64,000 bases of DNA from Melanocharis versteri (Eukaryota; Chordata; Aves; Passeriformes; Melanocharitidae): the NCBI GenBank assembly GCA_013397845.1, contig VZTG01008549.1, forward strand, positions 124,001 through 188,000, read 5' to 3'. A program made the translations under genes and the position numbers. Below, piece by piece: positions 39,501-54,500 of this stretch. The notes below the pieces were generated by a model that was not told where the DNA came from, did no database searches, and saw only the letters and a list, made by a program, of their open reading frames with translations. Position 1 is the first letter of the stretch; the number at the start of each line of letters is the position of its first letter.

Positions 39501-42500
39501 GCAGCTACATCCAAGGTGAATCATGATAAGATGGGGCAAGCCAGACGTTGTCTTGAAGACATCTTGTTTCAAAGGTTGGTCCTCAAGTGAGATTCTGTCA
39601 CACCAGTGCACATTACCAACTCCTGACCTCTAAATCTCTTTTATTTTTTTCCTTTGTTACTTCTTTTTTTTTTTTCCCCTGGTTTTACCAGCGGTAATTT
39701 ATGCGGCTTCTGATGTTTGATCTAAGAATATCAAAATTTCCCTGGCAGAGCATCTTTGTGCCACCTCACCACTTCTTATCTATCTTCTCTGCTGGCTGCT
39801 TGTCTGAAAAACATGTAGTGAAATACAAAAAAAAAACGAAAGAGAGAGAGGAAGATTTGTTTATGTATCTGGCCATTCATCTAATATAATGGTAGATCTT
39901 TCTGTGACCTTTTTTTGTGAAAACCAGCCCTAACTCACAAAGGCGATGGAAATAGAAATGAGAGGAGAATAGAAAATGACAGCAGCAGCAGACAGATCTG
40001 CCCTTCCCATTGAATGAAGGATGACGGGTATTAATGAAGAAACATTTTATTTCATTATGAACAGCGACAACCAGTAGGAAAGAGCAGATTACAGAGAGGT
40101 TTCAGAGAGTCTGTTTGTGATTAGATCATACAGCTCACTGACATAATGCTGAACTTTATCCAGCTTATCTAAAGCAGGTGCAAGTCATGAACCATCTCCC
40201 CTTTTTGATCATTATGTATTCCACAATTACTCCTGGTTGGACCAATTCAGGAAGAAAGACATTTTATCCTTGGTGGTGTTTAAACATGTTATATCATCTC
40301 CTGCCACACTGACATTGTCGAGGAGCAGCAGCACTGCACAAGGACTGGAATCAAATGTGTTTATTTCTAGGTGTAAAATTTTTCTTTGCAATGGCTTTGA
40401 ACTTTCCAGTGCATAAGAGTCACTGAAGGAAAAAAAAAAACAAAGCAGCCAAAGTAATCTCACCTATTTGCCACTCTCTGAAAAGTTGTATTTCTGGTTT
40501 TAGTTCCTCCTAGTCTAGGCTGTCTCTGGTCAATTCATCTGTGAGAGAAGAGTCTTCATCAGTGGTCTGGATAACCCTCCTGAGGGTCTCTGCCTCAAGA
40601 GCTTTTCTTCGTCAGATTGAGAGAGAGACTTCATGATTAAGTTAGGCTAGATGGCTAAAGTTAGGGAAAATGAATCCCACAAAGAAGATCCTGCAGCAAA
40701 CTAGAAAGCAAAAGCTATTTCCTCCCCACTACACACACATTTTTAACAACAGCATTGTTCTACATTTTCCTCAAAGAAACCTTTAAGTCACAGTTTGGCT
40801 TTCTCAAAGTTGTTCTACTCCAGTGAAAATTTAACCTACCGAGTTTGCAACAGGGAAAGATTCTGCTCCTGCAAAGCTCAAATCACCTCTCTTCCACCAC
40901 CAGCAGCACCTCAGATGGCTCTCAGATTCTGTGTAGATAAGAAGAGGTTGTTAGGGCATACACCTCCCAAGTCAGATGGGTAATCTGTGACTAAAACCAA
41001 GGTCTTGATCTTAGATGTAAAGCCCAATATGATTTTCTTCAAGGCAGGACACATAGACATAGAAGCACTAGAGCCAGACCATTTGATGGCTCTTTCTGAG
41101 GCACAAAAATGTCCTTTGGCTGGTTAATTTTTACTTTTTCTATGCAGGCATCATATACATGGTAATACAGTAAAGATGGAGAGTGAATAAATACTGCTTT
41201 CTCACTTTCCAAGCATTAATGTAGCAGAAGGTTCTTATCTCTGCTGTTATAAGATTAATTAGGATGTTGTCAGCTCAGTTCCAACCTACAAATTACATAA
41301 TTTAGGACAGTTGGTGTCAGTTCCTAGTGCCTTATATAGGTCTTTTTTTATGTCAAAAGAAGGACATTCTTTGGCCTCAGAAGGCTGTGACTCAAGCCCA
41401 GAGTTTGTTTAAAAATGAAGCATCTGCTCGGTAAGAATCATATAATCACAGAGACTTCTGTTGGAAGGGTCCTCTGGAGGTTATTTCACCCATTTTCCTG
41501 CTCAAAGGACTGCTGCCAGCACCAGGTCAAGTCAGCTAAGAGTGCCCAGCCAAACACTGGACAGCTCCAGGGATGATGATGCCACCACCTCCCCAGGCAT
41601 CTGATCCAGACCTGCACCATATTCCTAAGAAAGTTGTTTTTTCCTGATTCCCAGCCTGAACCTCCCCAGCAACTTGTGGCTGTGGCTTTTTGGGGCGTGA
41701 TGTGACGCAGTACATGGCCCTGTCATCAAAAAGACGCAGGTCTCACGTGGGGCCCTTGTGCACCTGCCCCAGCTCCTCTCAGGGCTTCTCCTCACAGTGG
41801 TGTGTCCCAGCTCCCGTCTGTCTTCGGAATCATCCACTCAGCTCTTCTCAGTGTCTTGACACAACCCGGGAATTCAAACTGGCGTTTTGCACGGAACGCT
41901 GGAAACTTCCTGCTAGCTCGGATCCAACCAGAACACAAATGGTGCCGCTGCAAACTTTGGGTCATCTTCAACTTCCCAGCACGTGCAAGGTTCATTCCAA
42001 CCCAGGCACAGGACTTTGCATTCCTCCTTGCTGGATTCCATGGGATTTCTGCTTGCCAAGTCCTCAAGCTTCTCAAGGTCCGTCTGGGTTGGAATTCTGG
42101 GTGTTCAGCATGTCAGTCACTCTCACAGTCCAATTCTTAGCTGGAAATCTGCTGAGGAAACACTCTGCCGCTGTTTAGGGTGTTGATGATGAAGTACAGT
42201 TCAGTCCTGCAGATCCCAGTATCAATCCATGAGCTATTGCACTCATCACCAGCTGAGGCTGGTGCAACCACAGTACCTTCGTCCCTCCATTTGTCAAGTT
42301 TTTTACAGCTCCTAAATGTGCCTGACAGTTTCCTGGAACTGGCAACAACAACAACAACAGCAAAAAAAAGATATATATCAGAGACCCAAATAGATGAAAT
42401 GTACATTGATTTAACATTTCTGTTCTTTACTTTCCCATCTCCTGCTAATTGCTTGTGAGGGAAATGTCACAGCATGAGACCTTCATAAGCTTCTTCCTGC

Positions 42501-45500
42501 AGGGACGGTTTTGCTAAGAAACAGTTGGTTCCGTGCTTTTTGAGACCTGGCATTAATTAGGAGCCTGCTCCTTGCAAGGAAATGGACTTCAGTTTGCTTT
42601 GTTCCTCACCTCAGCAAGCTTCGGGGTCATAAAAAGTACTGCCAGATGAACTGGCTGAATCCCTGATGCTTTCTCTTCCTACTTAAACCCTTCCCAGGGA
42701 ACTGTTGAAAATTAGCCCCAATTTAACATGGGCAGCTTCTCTCACGGACACCACATGTTGCTTTGCCTTTCCTCTATATGACTCTTTTCCTCCTCTTTTT
42801 CTTCTAGTAATTTCTTTTCCCAGTCCTTCCATAAGAACAGTCATGATTTCCTCCTGACTTCTGTATTCAAGTAATAATCCTGTGGAAGTGGGACCTTTCT
42901 CCAGAAGTTTACAGTCCCCCTAACTTTGTCTCTGCATTGTGTTTGAATGGAGCTGTGGGAAACACTGTCTGTGTGGCTCAAAGTGGATTTATGATACTCT
43001 TGTGTAAGAAAGGGCCTGGCAGGAGGTTAGAGTTTCAAAGCTGGGCTATCCAAACGAGGGCAGCAGATGCTGAGTTTCTTTGCAAGGCAGATTTGAGCTC
43101 GATGGTCTCGTCTTCCTTTTCCAAAATTTAAGGGCCTTGGTTCTGACACAGCAATGACTGTCTGCCCACGTGTAATCTTATTTCTCTTCTTGAATCTGCT
43201 TTTACATCACAGCGTCAAGATTAAAATGCAATCGTTTTGGTCAAACTATAAATAGTGCTGGGTGAAAATGTAACACTTGCAGCTAAAATGTAAGGTCACT
43301 GCAGGTGGTAGTTTGGCCTCGAACTCCCCAAAAGTCAGGAAAACAGCATTCCTTGCAAGGAGCAAGCTCCTAATTAATGGCAGGTCTCAACAGCATGTTT
43401 TTTTTCTGTGGCAAAATATGGACAGTAAAGGACAAATGACATTCAGTATCAGGTAGCAGAGATCATCTTGGAAATTTTTAAATTTCCTAACATATACACA
43501 ATAAGAGGGTGGGGAGTTGGTAGGGCAAACTGTTGCATGAGAAACTGGGATTTTTTCCATTAAATGCTTTTTGGACAATATTTTGAGAAAGAGCAATAGA
43601 GAAGGAAGATCTATTGAGTGTTGAGGGGAGTGGGCCATGAGATGTCGTGGTGGCTTGGTTGGTGATCTGTACGTAGCTCTGAAATTCCTGCACCATAAAA
43701 CACAGGGAGAGCAGGAGGAGACAGACCCAAGCTGAAGGATCCTGAGTGCCACCAGTGCTTGGGGAAGGTTGTGGGACTGCAGGAGGGAATGACTGAGTGT
43801 CGAAACGGACTGTGCCTTAGTGGGAAGCCCAGGACAACACTTTTTGGCTAGAAAAGTTAAACTGTGTTCTTTAACACTCTTTAGTAGATTGCTAGATTCT
43901 GCTGCGTAGGTTACTTTACTTCCCAAGCTACCTTGGAATAATGGGAGTTGTTACCTTGGAATAATGGGATTTAATACCCTGACATCCTCTGCAGAGCGTT
44001 GTGATGATCAGTCCCCCATAAGGAACAGAAATTCCTGCTTCTTACGAGCGCTGCCATCATCACGGTCACCCCACCTCAAGTGCAAGGGCAAAGCATCCAG
44101 CTGTATTTCTGGGATGGACTGGAAGGGCTGGTTGTCCTCCCTGCAGGACCCTGCACAAGTCCACTGAAATGTCTTGGTGATGCCCAGAGAAGCATGAGCA
44201 CCCCTGCAGCCTCTTCCAGCCTGCCTTTGCTGCCTCCCCATGCAGCTGGGGGCTGGCAGTCAGCCCGAGGTGGCAGGGTAACCCACGGCGTTTCTCTCTG
44301 CTCTCTCCTTCCAGGAGCAGGCACCGATGCCAATGTGTCCTTGATCCTGTTCGGGGAGTATGGGGACAGCGGCACCCTGCCTCTGAAGGAGTCCAACAAG
44401 TCCAACAAGTTTGAGAGGAACCAGATGGACGAATTCAGCTTCTCTGAGATGCTAAGCCTGGGAGACCTCTGCAAAGTGCGGATCTGGCACGACAACAAAG
44501 GTCAGGGCAGTGACGGGGGTGGTGGGAGAGTTCGGGATGTTTTCACTTGAGGAAACACGCGGACGCAGGGCAGGCTGGAGGCAGTGTCCCCAGCTCTGCT
44601 TCAGGCTGGGAAAACTACCTGGATTTTAGCCAGATCCTGTACCCCAGCTTGCCTGTCTAGACACACCCCCTTCACGCAGGTGATCCTCTCCCTGGCTGCT
44701 GGTGCAGCATCTGCTCCAGCGGGTCCCCAGCTTTAGTCAGGGCTCACAGCCACCTCTGCAGCACTGGGGATGCCTCCCCCAGGGCAAAGCCGCCCAGCCT
44801 GTGGTCCCAAAACACTGGCTCCATCCATGCAGTACCTTTCATGCAGGCCAGCACGGCCCTTCCAGAGCAATTTAATGCTCTCAGCCCAACACCGACACGC
44901 GGGGTAACGCAGCCTGGCACAACACAGCGAGCCTTAGAAGAGAGAAATAAAGATCTGTGTCTGGCTTTATTAAGATCGCTGCATCAGCCGGTGAGCACGC
45001 GGCACGCTGCTGAGAGAGGTTCTGACATTTACCTGCTGCTGGACACCCTGACTGGTGTCACAAACAGCAGAGCAGAGCTCAGGACGACTGTCACAGTCAT
45101 TTATGTTGTCATTCAGGCACCGAGCGGTCTCTTGTAACAAATGCATCACTAACACTGCTGTGGTGACATCCCATCCCCTCCCATCTTCATGTAAAAGAGA
45201 TTAGACTTAGCAATGCCTTGCTCACTAGTGGCCAGCCCTTGCTGCAGCCCAAAGGTGAAGCTCCATGGCTCCCACAGGCCCACCAGAGTCACTATTAATA
45301 AAGCTGTTCGGCAGCAATATTTATCAAAATCTGGGGAGGGATGGCAGCAGGACTACCCAGTCACCACCTGGTTGTGCTGAGGCAGCTGGTTTATGGCTGG
45401 GACAGGTTTCGTGCCAGTGTTGATGCGACCTGGCCACCATCTTCTCAACTACACCAGCTTGGGGCAGAGGGGGAAGGCTGCTTGTCATGCTCTAGTAATA

Positions 45501-48500
45501 AAAGATGCTATCTCTGGATTAGACTTTCCCATTGGAAAGTCTTTGAGAGAGAGAAAAAACGCATCTAATTGTAGCCGCTGTCTGCTGTGAAATATGGGCA
45601 ATACATCCACCTAACATGATTGTTTATTCCCAGACACTGCAAGCTCTGAGCTCACATTTATCACTCCCATAACACAGCACAATTTAGTTGATTAAACTCT
45701 ATAATATCATGTTATATAGCTGATGCTGAATGCAGTAAGGGAGCTGCTTTCACCTGATTACTTTGCCAAAACACTAACTCCTTGGATCTGCAGTTTAGAT
45801 GTAGATATGGAAAGGGCTATTGAATGAGAGTTTTAGCTCAGTGAACAGGCTTTTTGGCAGTTCCAAGAGTGGTTCAGACACCCTTCTGATAGCAGCAAGA
45901 AATCAACACGGACTTGCGGATTTGCTTCTAAATCTATTACCAGCTAAAATGTGTGCTAAAAGAACTTTTTCCTCAAGTGGCATCATGGCTCCCTGGTGAC
46001 TGGCCGTGCTAACAGGATGAAATACACCCACCTGGTCCTCAGGGCTCAGGCACACGGACAGGCTGGGGTGCAGGAAGGTGGGAACTGGATCAGATCGAGG
46101 GTCTGTGGAGCCCAGCAGCTCTTTCCAACAGCAGCATCACTGGATGCCTGAGGAAGAGGACAGACTGAGCGAGCATGTGTAATCCTTTCACAATCCTCTG
46201 CATTTACTCGGGGTAGCTCAGGGCGTTTCCTGAACTGGGTATCATTTTTGTCCATTAATTTCCAGTGGATTTTCTCATTCAAGTTCTTGCCCAGGCCCTC
46301 CAGGAGACATTTGCACCCACGCATCCTGTGGCAGTGAGTCCCACGGGTCTGTTGCCTGCTGCATGAAGAGCAAATCCTGTTAATGCAGGAGGGTTTTACT
46401 GCCTTTTCCTTCCTGCACAAGTGGTCCCGGTTCACCTTCTCAGTGCCACTGATGATGCTGCTGACACAGGCTGGTAATTGCTGGCTGTGTGCAGCTGGTT
46501 GGTGGCAAAGGGAGGTAACAGAGTTTAGCCTTAGGCTAAGCAGTAAATAGGCTCAATTAGTTTAAATTTGCTCTGGGCTAAGAACATGTACCCAGGTAGC
46601 CATCACAAGTCAGCTAAAATACTAAGCTGAGTGTCTAGAGCCTGAAATATGTATGTAAATACACATGGCCACCTCATATTCTCTTTCCTTATTTCCTCAT
46701 AACACTGGTTTCCACTTATAAATACTAGTTCTTACCAGACCTGGCTGACAGCAAGGTTAATTTAAGCCTTGGATAAACACCATGCTCAGGTTTTGTTCAG
46801 CAAAAACATATTTGCTTTTCCCCACAGAAAGAAGGAAAACTGTTGTTTAAATCATAACATATGTTGTCTACATTGTTCTTGCATTAGTCATGTGAAAGGC
46901 ATCTCCTATCCAAAACTTCACACAATTCAGCATGACAGTTTGTTGGGTGGGTAGAGTATTTATTACTGGTGAGATCCCAGGATATAGCTATCCTTTGAAT
47001 ATATGCCTGCTCCCTATACATAATTTATATAAATTGGCTGTGGCACTGCCTAGAAATTCCTGGCTCTATTTCTTTTAAATGAGTAGTAGGGTCAGGGGTC
47101 AAGTATGTTTTTTGTCAGATGCATGGAGGGACTTCGGGTATTAAATAAAAATGTGTTTGTATTTACTGCTACTCTGAGGCTTCAGATGTTGATCATTCTT
47201 TCTTTACCTCTTTCCTGGCTTTTTTTGGACTAAGTGGTTCTCTACCAATGGCCTGAGGAAGGCTTGGCCTCACATTGGCCTGCCCCATTGCTGCTCAGGT
47301 CCTGAATACTTGGAACATGCTTGATGTTCCTTTCCTTACCTTCTAAATTATCAGTCTCAATCATAGACTTCCAGAACGGTTTGGGTTGGAAATGGCCTTA
47401 AAGATCATCCCATTCCACCCCCTGCCATAGGCAGGGACATCTTCCGCCATCCCAGGTTGCTCCAAGCCCCGTCCAGCCTGGCCTTGGACACTGCCAGGGA
47501 TCCAGGGGCAGCCACAGCTGCTCTGGGCACCCTGTGCCAGGGCCTCCCCACTCTCACAGCCAGCAATTCCTTCCCAATATCCCACCCAACCCTGCCCTCT
47601 GGCAGTGGGCAGCCATTCCCTGTGTCCTGTCCCTCCAGGCCTTGTCCCCAGTCCCTCTGCAGCTCTCCTGGAGCCCCTTGAGGCCCTGGCAGGGGCTCTG
47701 AGCTCTCCCTGGAGCCTTCTCTTGTGCAGGTGAACAGCCCCAGCTGTCCCAGGCTGGCTCCAGAGCAGAGGGGCTCCAGCCCTGGCAGCATCTCCGTGGC
47801 CTCCTCTGCACTGGCTCCAGCAGCTCCACATCCTTCTGATATTTGGGACCAGTGACAATATCACACTAGGTGCCCCATCAAGGTTATTTAGGGAAAATAC
47901 TAACCATCAAAAGGCTTCTTTTTTCCCTGTCATATCAAGATGCCAAACACCTGCCTGTATTTCAGGATAAAATACATTTAAATGCCTTGCCCATTGTGTT
48001 CACTGTGCCATGCACCACAGCTCAGCATCCTTCTCCCTTGGTGAAGCCTTGCTGCAGTGGCTTTGCTCCCAGTTCTCATCCCACTTCTGTTTATCCTTTC
48101 ACTGAAATTTGACAGCAGTGGGGCGTTCAGAGTCGAAGAGACAGTAATTGCCATGGCAAAACTATCAGAAGGACTTTAAATTGCAAACACCATGTTTTCG
48201 TCCTCTGGAAAAGCACGCCAGTTTTATGGTCCCACTTTAATGCTTTTAAATGCCATTTTCCCCACAAAAACTGCTGAGTGGCATCTCAGCATGAGACATA
48301 AAGGAGGAATGAAGCCCCCATCTAATTTCTCTAACTTCAGTAAAAATGATTAGCGAGGAAGTTGTTGCTCATTTGAAAACAGGCAGTTTAAAGACTTCAC
48401 AACAGCAATTTCAAGGAACTTGTTCCTGATATTTTTAGATGTATAGAGCTCACCAGCCAGATTCGGGTAACAGCAAAGTGATGTGAATGAAATTTAGTTT

Positions 48501-51500
48501 TAATTTTGCTCCATGTCTTTTTATCTTGCCCCTGTTTACTTTGAGATACTGATGTTCGACCTAATATATTTAGACACCCTGAGCAAATTTAATCACTTCC
48601 AGACTCCCCATCTTCTGATCTCAGATAGGCACTATGTATTTTCTCGTATCTCAGTTCATTTACTTCTACATTTATGCAAGATCAGTATCTGTAGGTCTGT
48701 AGAAATGCTGGCATTCTAAAAATAGGCCTCAATATTTTTTTTTTGTCTGCTGTAAGGACTAAATCACCATTCTGGAAGAACGACTGAAAGTTTCTCAGTA
48801 TCTCAGTAACAGAATTATTTACCTAGAAAAAGCCTTTTTTCCTCATTTTTTGTGGTTTCTTTTGGATTGTTGTTGCCTTTTTCTCCATGAAACGAGTGGG
48901 TATGGGAAGTCTGGACTTAGTTCCCTCATCTGCCTGAGTAGATTTGAACCCAGGTGATAAGCAGTCTGTCTAAAGTAATTAATTTCAGATTCTTGGTTAT
49001 CTCAGTTGCCATCAACCAAGGGGAGCCAGGAAGGGTCTAATTATGGATTAACTAGACTTTTCTGTGTTGTAGGAGCAAAGACAAAAGTAATACCAAGGTT
49101 ATGGAGCCAGACTTCTTCTTTGCCTTAACAGAGCCTTTCTCTCAATCCACCCACTGCTCTGACACTGTCTAGCAGAGTTTTGAAAAACCTAACTGCCCCA
49201 GTGACTGCTTTTGGGTGGCTCTTCCAAAAGAGAAAGTATCTTATTCCCTTTTTGATATGGACTCAAGTCAAAACCCTTGGTTTTCCTTTCCTTTCTCTGA
49301 AGGAACTACCTTTTCAAGGAGCAGTATCTTGGCTCAGATGTTAAATTGCCCAGGCCTTGAACTCACAGCACACAGCTATTCCAGAAGTCTGTTTCTGCAA
49401 TTCATGGACATGATTCCAAGCCTTCGGGGCACTTGTAGGCCATAAACTGTTAAAAAAAAAAAAAAAAAAGAAACCAAAAAAACCCCCAAACCTAAAGGAC
49501 TGTCTTTTTTAGCCCTTCATAAAGATTTACTCAGCTATCAGGCCTGAGAAGGGCTTTTCTAAGCCCCCCTCTCAGCTCTTGACTGTTGCCTCATAAACTC
49601 TGCTGATCCTCGGGGCAGATTTGTTGAAGAGTTTCTGCTTTAAATAAAAAAGTGAGAGGAAGAGAAATAGATGTGTAAAACTGCCCAAGGAGAAGAGAGT
49701 CCATCACGCTCTCTGTTTTGTAGGTGGCTTGCTACAGAGGAAGACAATGCCAACTCCTGCACATCTTTCTGGATGCATTGAAGCCTACAGCTCAGACTGG
49801 GCAGACGTGAGGGTGCAATCTGCAGACTTGCAGCATGCCAGCAGCTGTGCCACAGTTGATTAGTCCTTCAAATTGTCCAAATCTGGCCTCAGCACCTCGG
49901 GAGACCCAGCACTGACCCACAGAGCTCCCCCCTCATATGCCTTGCACCTTCCTCTCTCTTCGATGCCAGTTTTTTTCCTTATGCCCAATGGTGTTATCAC
50001 AAAGATAAGGATTTCGCCCCTGTGAGGATTATGAGGCCCTGGCACAGGGAAACTGTGTCTGCCCCACCCCTGGAAGTGTCCAAGGCCAGGCTGGACAGGG
50101 CTTGGAGCAGCCTCAGATAGTGGAAAGTGTCCCTGCCCATGGCGGGGGTGGAACGGGACAAGTTTTAATCTCCCATCCATCCCAAACCATTCCATGATTC
50201 TGTGAAAGGTGTGCTACAGGCGTTACAGCTTAGCCAAGAGACACTGCCAAAGTATCACAGTCCAGAAGTGACATAAAGCAGGAAAAAGATGTAAGGAATT
50301 AAAATAGGAGACCCACAGAGAAGACAAAGACTTCGGTGTTGACCTTATGCATTCATTCCTTTCCAATCTCGTGAATTGCAGAACCTTTCAGGAACCCAAA
50401 AGGACAGATGTAGCCTTAGAATTATCATTTCTATAAAAGCTTCTCTTTTCTACAGGTCTCCTTTGCTCCTCTTGGGGACAAATTATCCTGCATCCTTGTT
50501 AAAAGCTTTTGCTTCAAGTATTCCTCAATAAAATACAAAATTTCCTTCAATCACAAGAATATGATCTGAGAAATTGTTCCATCTCCAGTCTGAGCTGCTA
50601 AGTGCTTTTGCACAGGTGTAGTTTATCTGTAAGATGTGAAGGCTGGAGGAGTGGGGTGTGTCTGAGGGTAATTTATAGGTGGTTTTGACCTGAGCCAAAT
50701 CCTGGACTGAACAAGTTGCAGAGACAACAGAGGAGATGGGGGGCAGGGCACCTATTTTCTAAAACTATCCAAAGTGTTAATCTTCTGCTTTCTCAAAAAT
50801 TGTGAGAGGTTTTTTTGCATTGCCTGCCTGCCTTGATGAGAAATGCTGTGGTGTGAACTAACATGATCCTAAAGGAGAGATATACAAAACGGATCTATTT
50901 TTATTCTGCCACTGGCTTGCTGAATGACCTTGCGTAAATCACATCCCTGTACCTCATTTTCAATTATGTAAATGAGGGATAAAAATTATTCACCTTCTTA
51001 CAGTGTTTTGAGATGTACTGATGCACAGCTAGATGCTATGATTTCAACACCTCACAATTAACGCTCCATTTCTAGCGATTTGATGCTGCTACCAAAACTC
51101 CCACCACTTTCTGGGTGATGCCTCGTGAGGTGGGGTTTAGGGATGGATGCTCACCTAACCAGGCAGGGGACGAATAATGTCAGAGGATGCAAGGCTGATG
51201 AACTGTCTGTGCTGTGGTTGTTACTTCATGTTTCAGAAAACATGAAAATTTAAAAAAAATGCAGTTAAGGGGCTGAGCAGTGCTGGTTGGTGGCTGTGAA
51301 TGGCTTGGCAGCAGCAATGCTTCACTGGCCCCTGAGCAGTCAACGTCCCAAGCAGGAGGGATTTTTTTACTCCTATGGAAACATAAGCACCAGTAATGAC
51401 TACTGTTATCCTTGATCAGGCATCAGCTGCTTCCAAAACCAAACCAGAAGAGATACGCTACAGAAAGATAAGGGATAGAGAGGACAGTGGATGAATATGG

Positions 51501-54500
51501 CTGCAAAATATGGAGACTTCCACGGACGTGTGTGTATCCAAGCATGGATGTGGTTTTGCCAGCAGATTTGATCCCAGCAGCTCTTTCTTTGCAAGGAATG
51601 ATTAATGTTCACTAAAGCATGGTCAGGGACCAGGTACTCAGTGAGCAGTGAGCCCACCACACTTGTTTCACTCCTTTTTTTCTCCCATCATCCCATGTTT
51701 CTGCAGGTGTCAAAAATGGCTCAGTATTTCAAGGGTGGGTACAGGCAAATCATCCTGTTCCTGAGAGAGGCAAAGGAAGCTTCTGGTGCTGCAGGCTGGG
51801 GTTTTAGTTAAATGAAGCAGTAATGTCATTATCTGTGTTTCCTCTACCGCTTCTACAGTCAGGCTCAATTGTGCTAATCACTGCAGAAACGGGTGACAAG
51901 GAGCTTACAATCCAACCTGTCTAACGTCAGGAAAGCACAGACTTCCAGCATCACCTGGGGAAAAGGAAAGAAGGTCCTGTGAGGGCCTTTCAGATGTACA
52001 CAGAGGGTCCTTGCCCAGTATCACCCACTGGCCAGCTTGAATCCTTTTATGAAAGAGGATAAATGGGACAAATAACTGCTCTTTTGGATAAGGGCATTTG
52101 GGGAACGGAATACATTTCCCTACATCACACTAAATTATACAGAGTCAAGCAAGCAAAGTGATTCTTTTTTCCCCAAAGCTCTTCTCTTCCTCTAATTACA
52201 TTTGAAATGTTTTGCATGCTATTGAAAATGTCACTTCCAGCTGCAGACCATTAAGGAGCCTATGTGGCACTGCCATGGGTTTTATTAAGGCAGGTTTGTT
52301 GCCGGGGATTTCAATGGCAGCAAAATGAGACCTGGGGTGAAACACCTTTTGTTACAAATGTTGAACACTTGTTTTGGTGGCAGGGGACCTTTCATAAAGG
52401 CACAATGCTCACCAAATTATTTTAAAGACCAAGGCCTGAATAATCGGGCAGGATATTTTGCTATTTGGGCTAATGGGCTCAGATACGTGCTATTTCTTCC
52501 CTTCTGCCCTGAAGCACTTATGGAGGCAAATGTAGTGGTCCTGGTTTGTACTGAGGTCACAGGAGAAATTTGTGCAGCTGATGTTTTCCTGAGCCCTTGT
52601 TTTCCTGGGACTGTTGTTTGAGGTGCCAACAGGACACAAGCGGGTCTGCTCTGGTTTTTCTGCAGGCACCCAAAGCTGAGTGATGGAGCAGCTCTGGCTC
52701 TCACAGTGGATCAGAATCAGGGACAGTGTCCAGGGGAAAGGCTGATGAGCCACTGCTGCAGAGATCCTTCATTTTCTCCTTGCAGCCAGGCTGTGTGGGC
52801 AGTGGTCACGATTTGGGAAAGTCCTTTCACCCTCCTACATTCACATCACCTTTTTGGCTCCTCTTCCTCCTTCGCTTATGCTGCTCTATAAACCAGCTTG
52901 GGCCGAGGATTTGGTGACTCTGGGGTTGGAGTTTCCTTTCCTATTGTTGCTTAGGTGCTGTGGAGTCTCTGAGCCCATTGCAAAAATCACAGAGGAACAC
53001 AAGTGGTAAACGGGATAATAGCCTGAAACCAGGATTTCATGACCTGGAAAGTAGTTCTGCAAACATGATTTGTTCTCCTTCTGCTGATGTGATCCATAGC
53101 ACACAGAGCCAGCCCAGCAGAGGGAAAGTCTCACATTTAGACTCCGTGCATCCCTGGCCTTTCCATTTCTTTTCCATACCAATGCAAAAAGGAATTTTAT
53201 GTATACTTTCCCAATCTGAAACAAGAGAAAAACAATGCCTTTTCTGGTAGAGCAAGATGTATTTCTCAGACAGGAACCAACCCTTCCATTTCCACATCAG
53301 CTTTTAAATGGTGTTTAATGTTGTGGCAGTGAAACCCTTGATGTGACACCACTCCTGGCACCATGGGACATGGACAGGGTGGGGAGATACGCTGCTATGG
53401 ACATATCCAGTACAGCTTTCACCTGGGCTGAGCTATTTCTCCTAGAAGTGAAAAGCATTTAGGGATCCTTGTACAGGTCTCCTAATCTAATTTAAATCAC
53501 TAGCGATCAGGAATGAAAATGAGAAAAAGACAAACTCAAGCGAGAGAGAAGAGAAATGTTTTTTTCTTTAAAGCGGACGGGAGGATGTTTAGGGGAAGCT
53601 GTACCATTTTTCTAAGACTGTCCCTCCAGCTCCTTGATTTATGTACCCCTATGCTGTAAGGAACACCCTGTTGGCATTTGCTTTTCAGTGTTGATCCCTG
53701 ACAGAGCTCAGCACTTGCTCTTTAAACAGCCCAGAGCTGATAAAAGCATCTTTGTGGGGAGAAGCTGGCTTTGTCCTCAACTCCAACATCTGCAGGGAAG
53801 TCAGGTCTGTCTCATCTCTGCCTCTGATAAAAGAGCAGGATTTTGTGGCAGCTCCTTGGTGAGTGTGGCTGCTGGCACCAGGCTGGAGAAGAGGGAGGAG
53901 GGTATGTGCATCTCACCCCGTCTCTTTTCTGGTACTGCTGCTTAGCACTGATCCTGACCCCATCATCCTGTTCACTGCTGGCAGCCGGGCTGAGATCAAC
54001 AATTTATTCCATCCTGGTCTGCAGGCATTGACGTCTCTGACTGCAGAAGGAAGGCATGTTTTCTTTCTTTCATGCTGTACTGTTGTCACTGAAGTTTTGA
54101 TGGAAGCAGAGCAGCCTCCTGAATATGCTGCAGAGATGTTCATTGAACTTAAATGGAAAAGATCCTACCAAAAGATTAACAGCTGACACTGCCAGCATGT
54201 GTAGGATAAATCTCCAAAACAGCCCCAAAAAGAAAGTTCCTCCAGTTAAATCACAGTGGGAGCCCTGGAGAACTTCACAGAATTGTAGAGTCACAGAATG
54301 GTTCAGGTTAAAAGAGACCTTAAAGACAATTGTGTCCCAACTCCTGCCATGGGCAGGGACACCTTCCACTATCCCAGGGTGCTCCAAGCCCTGTCCAACC
54401 TGGCCTTGGACACTGCCAGGAATGGGGCAGCCACAGCTGCTCTGGGAAACTTGTAAAAATAAAGCAGATGGAACCAAACTCTTCTCACCAGAGTCCAGTG

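Larger units (their letters stand above)
38895..44314 (+). other. LOXHD1: LOXHD1 intron, 5420 bp
   Basis: Contains an old - strand CR1-like stretch at about 41436-42260, an AAC/ACA run near 42343-42360, a 40-bp inverted repeat pair (42541-42580 and 43350-43389) and a small direct repeat at 43929-43969. I recognise nothing in 38950-41430. Confidence 0.75.

Noticed and set aside
43387..43926. A 179-codon open frame on the - strand in an intron
   Set aside because: The translation is low in recognisable motifs and I see no domain, splice or polyadenylation context; probably chance.
47361..47864. A 167-codon open frame on the - strand
   Set aside because: It is wholly in a CR1 3' region, which is not known to code; the frame is a by-product of GC-rich sequence.
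49450..49491. Poly-A run as the tail of a processed pseudogene
   Set aside because: No coding-like or gene-like sequence lies immediately upstream on either strand.
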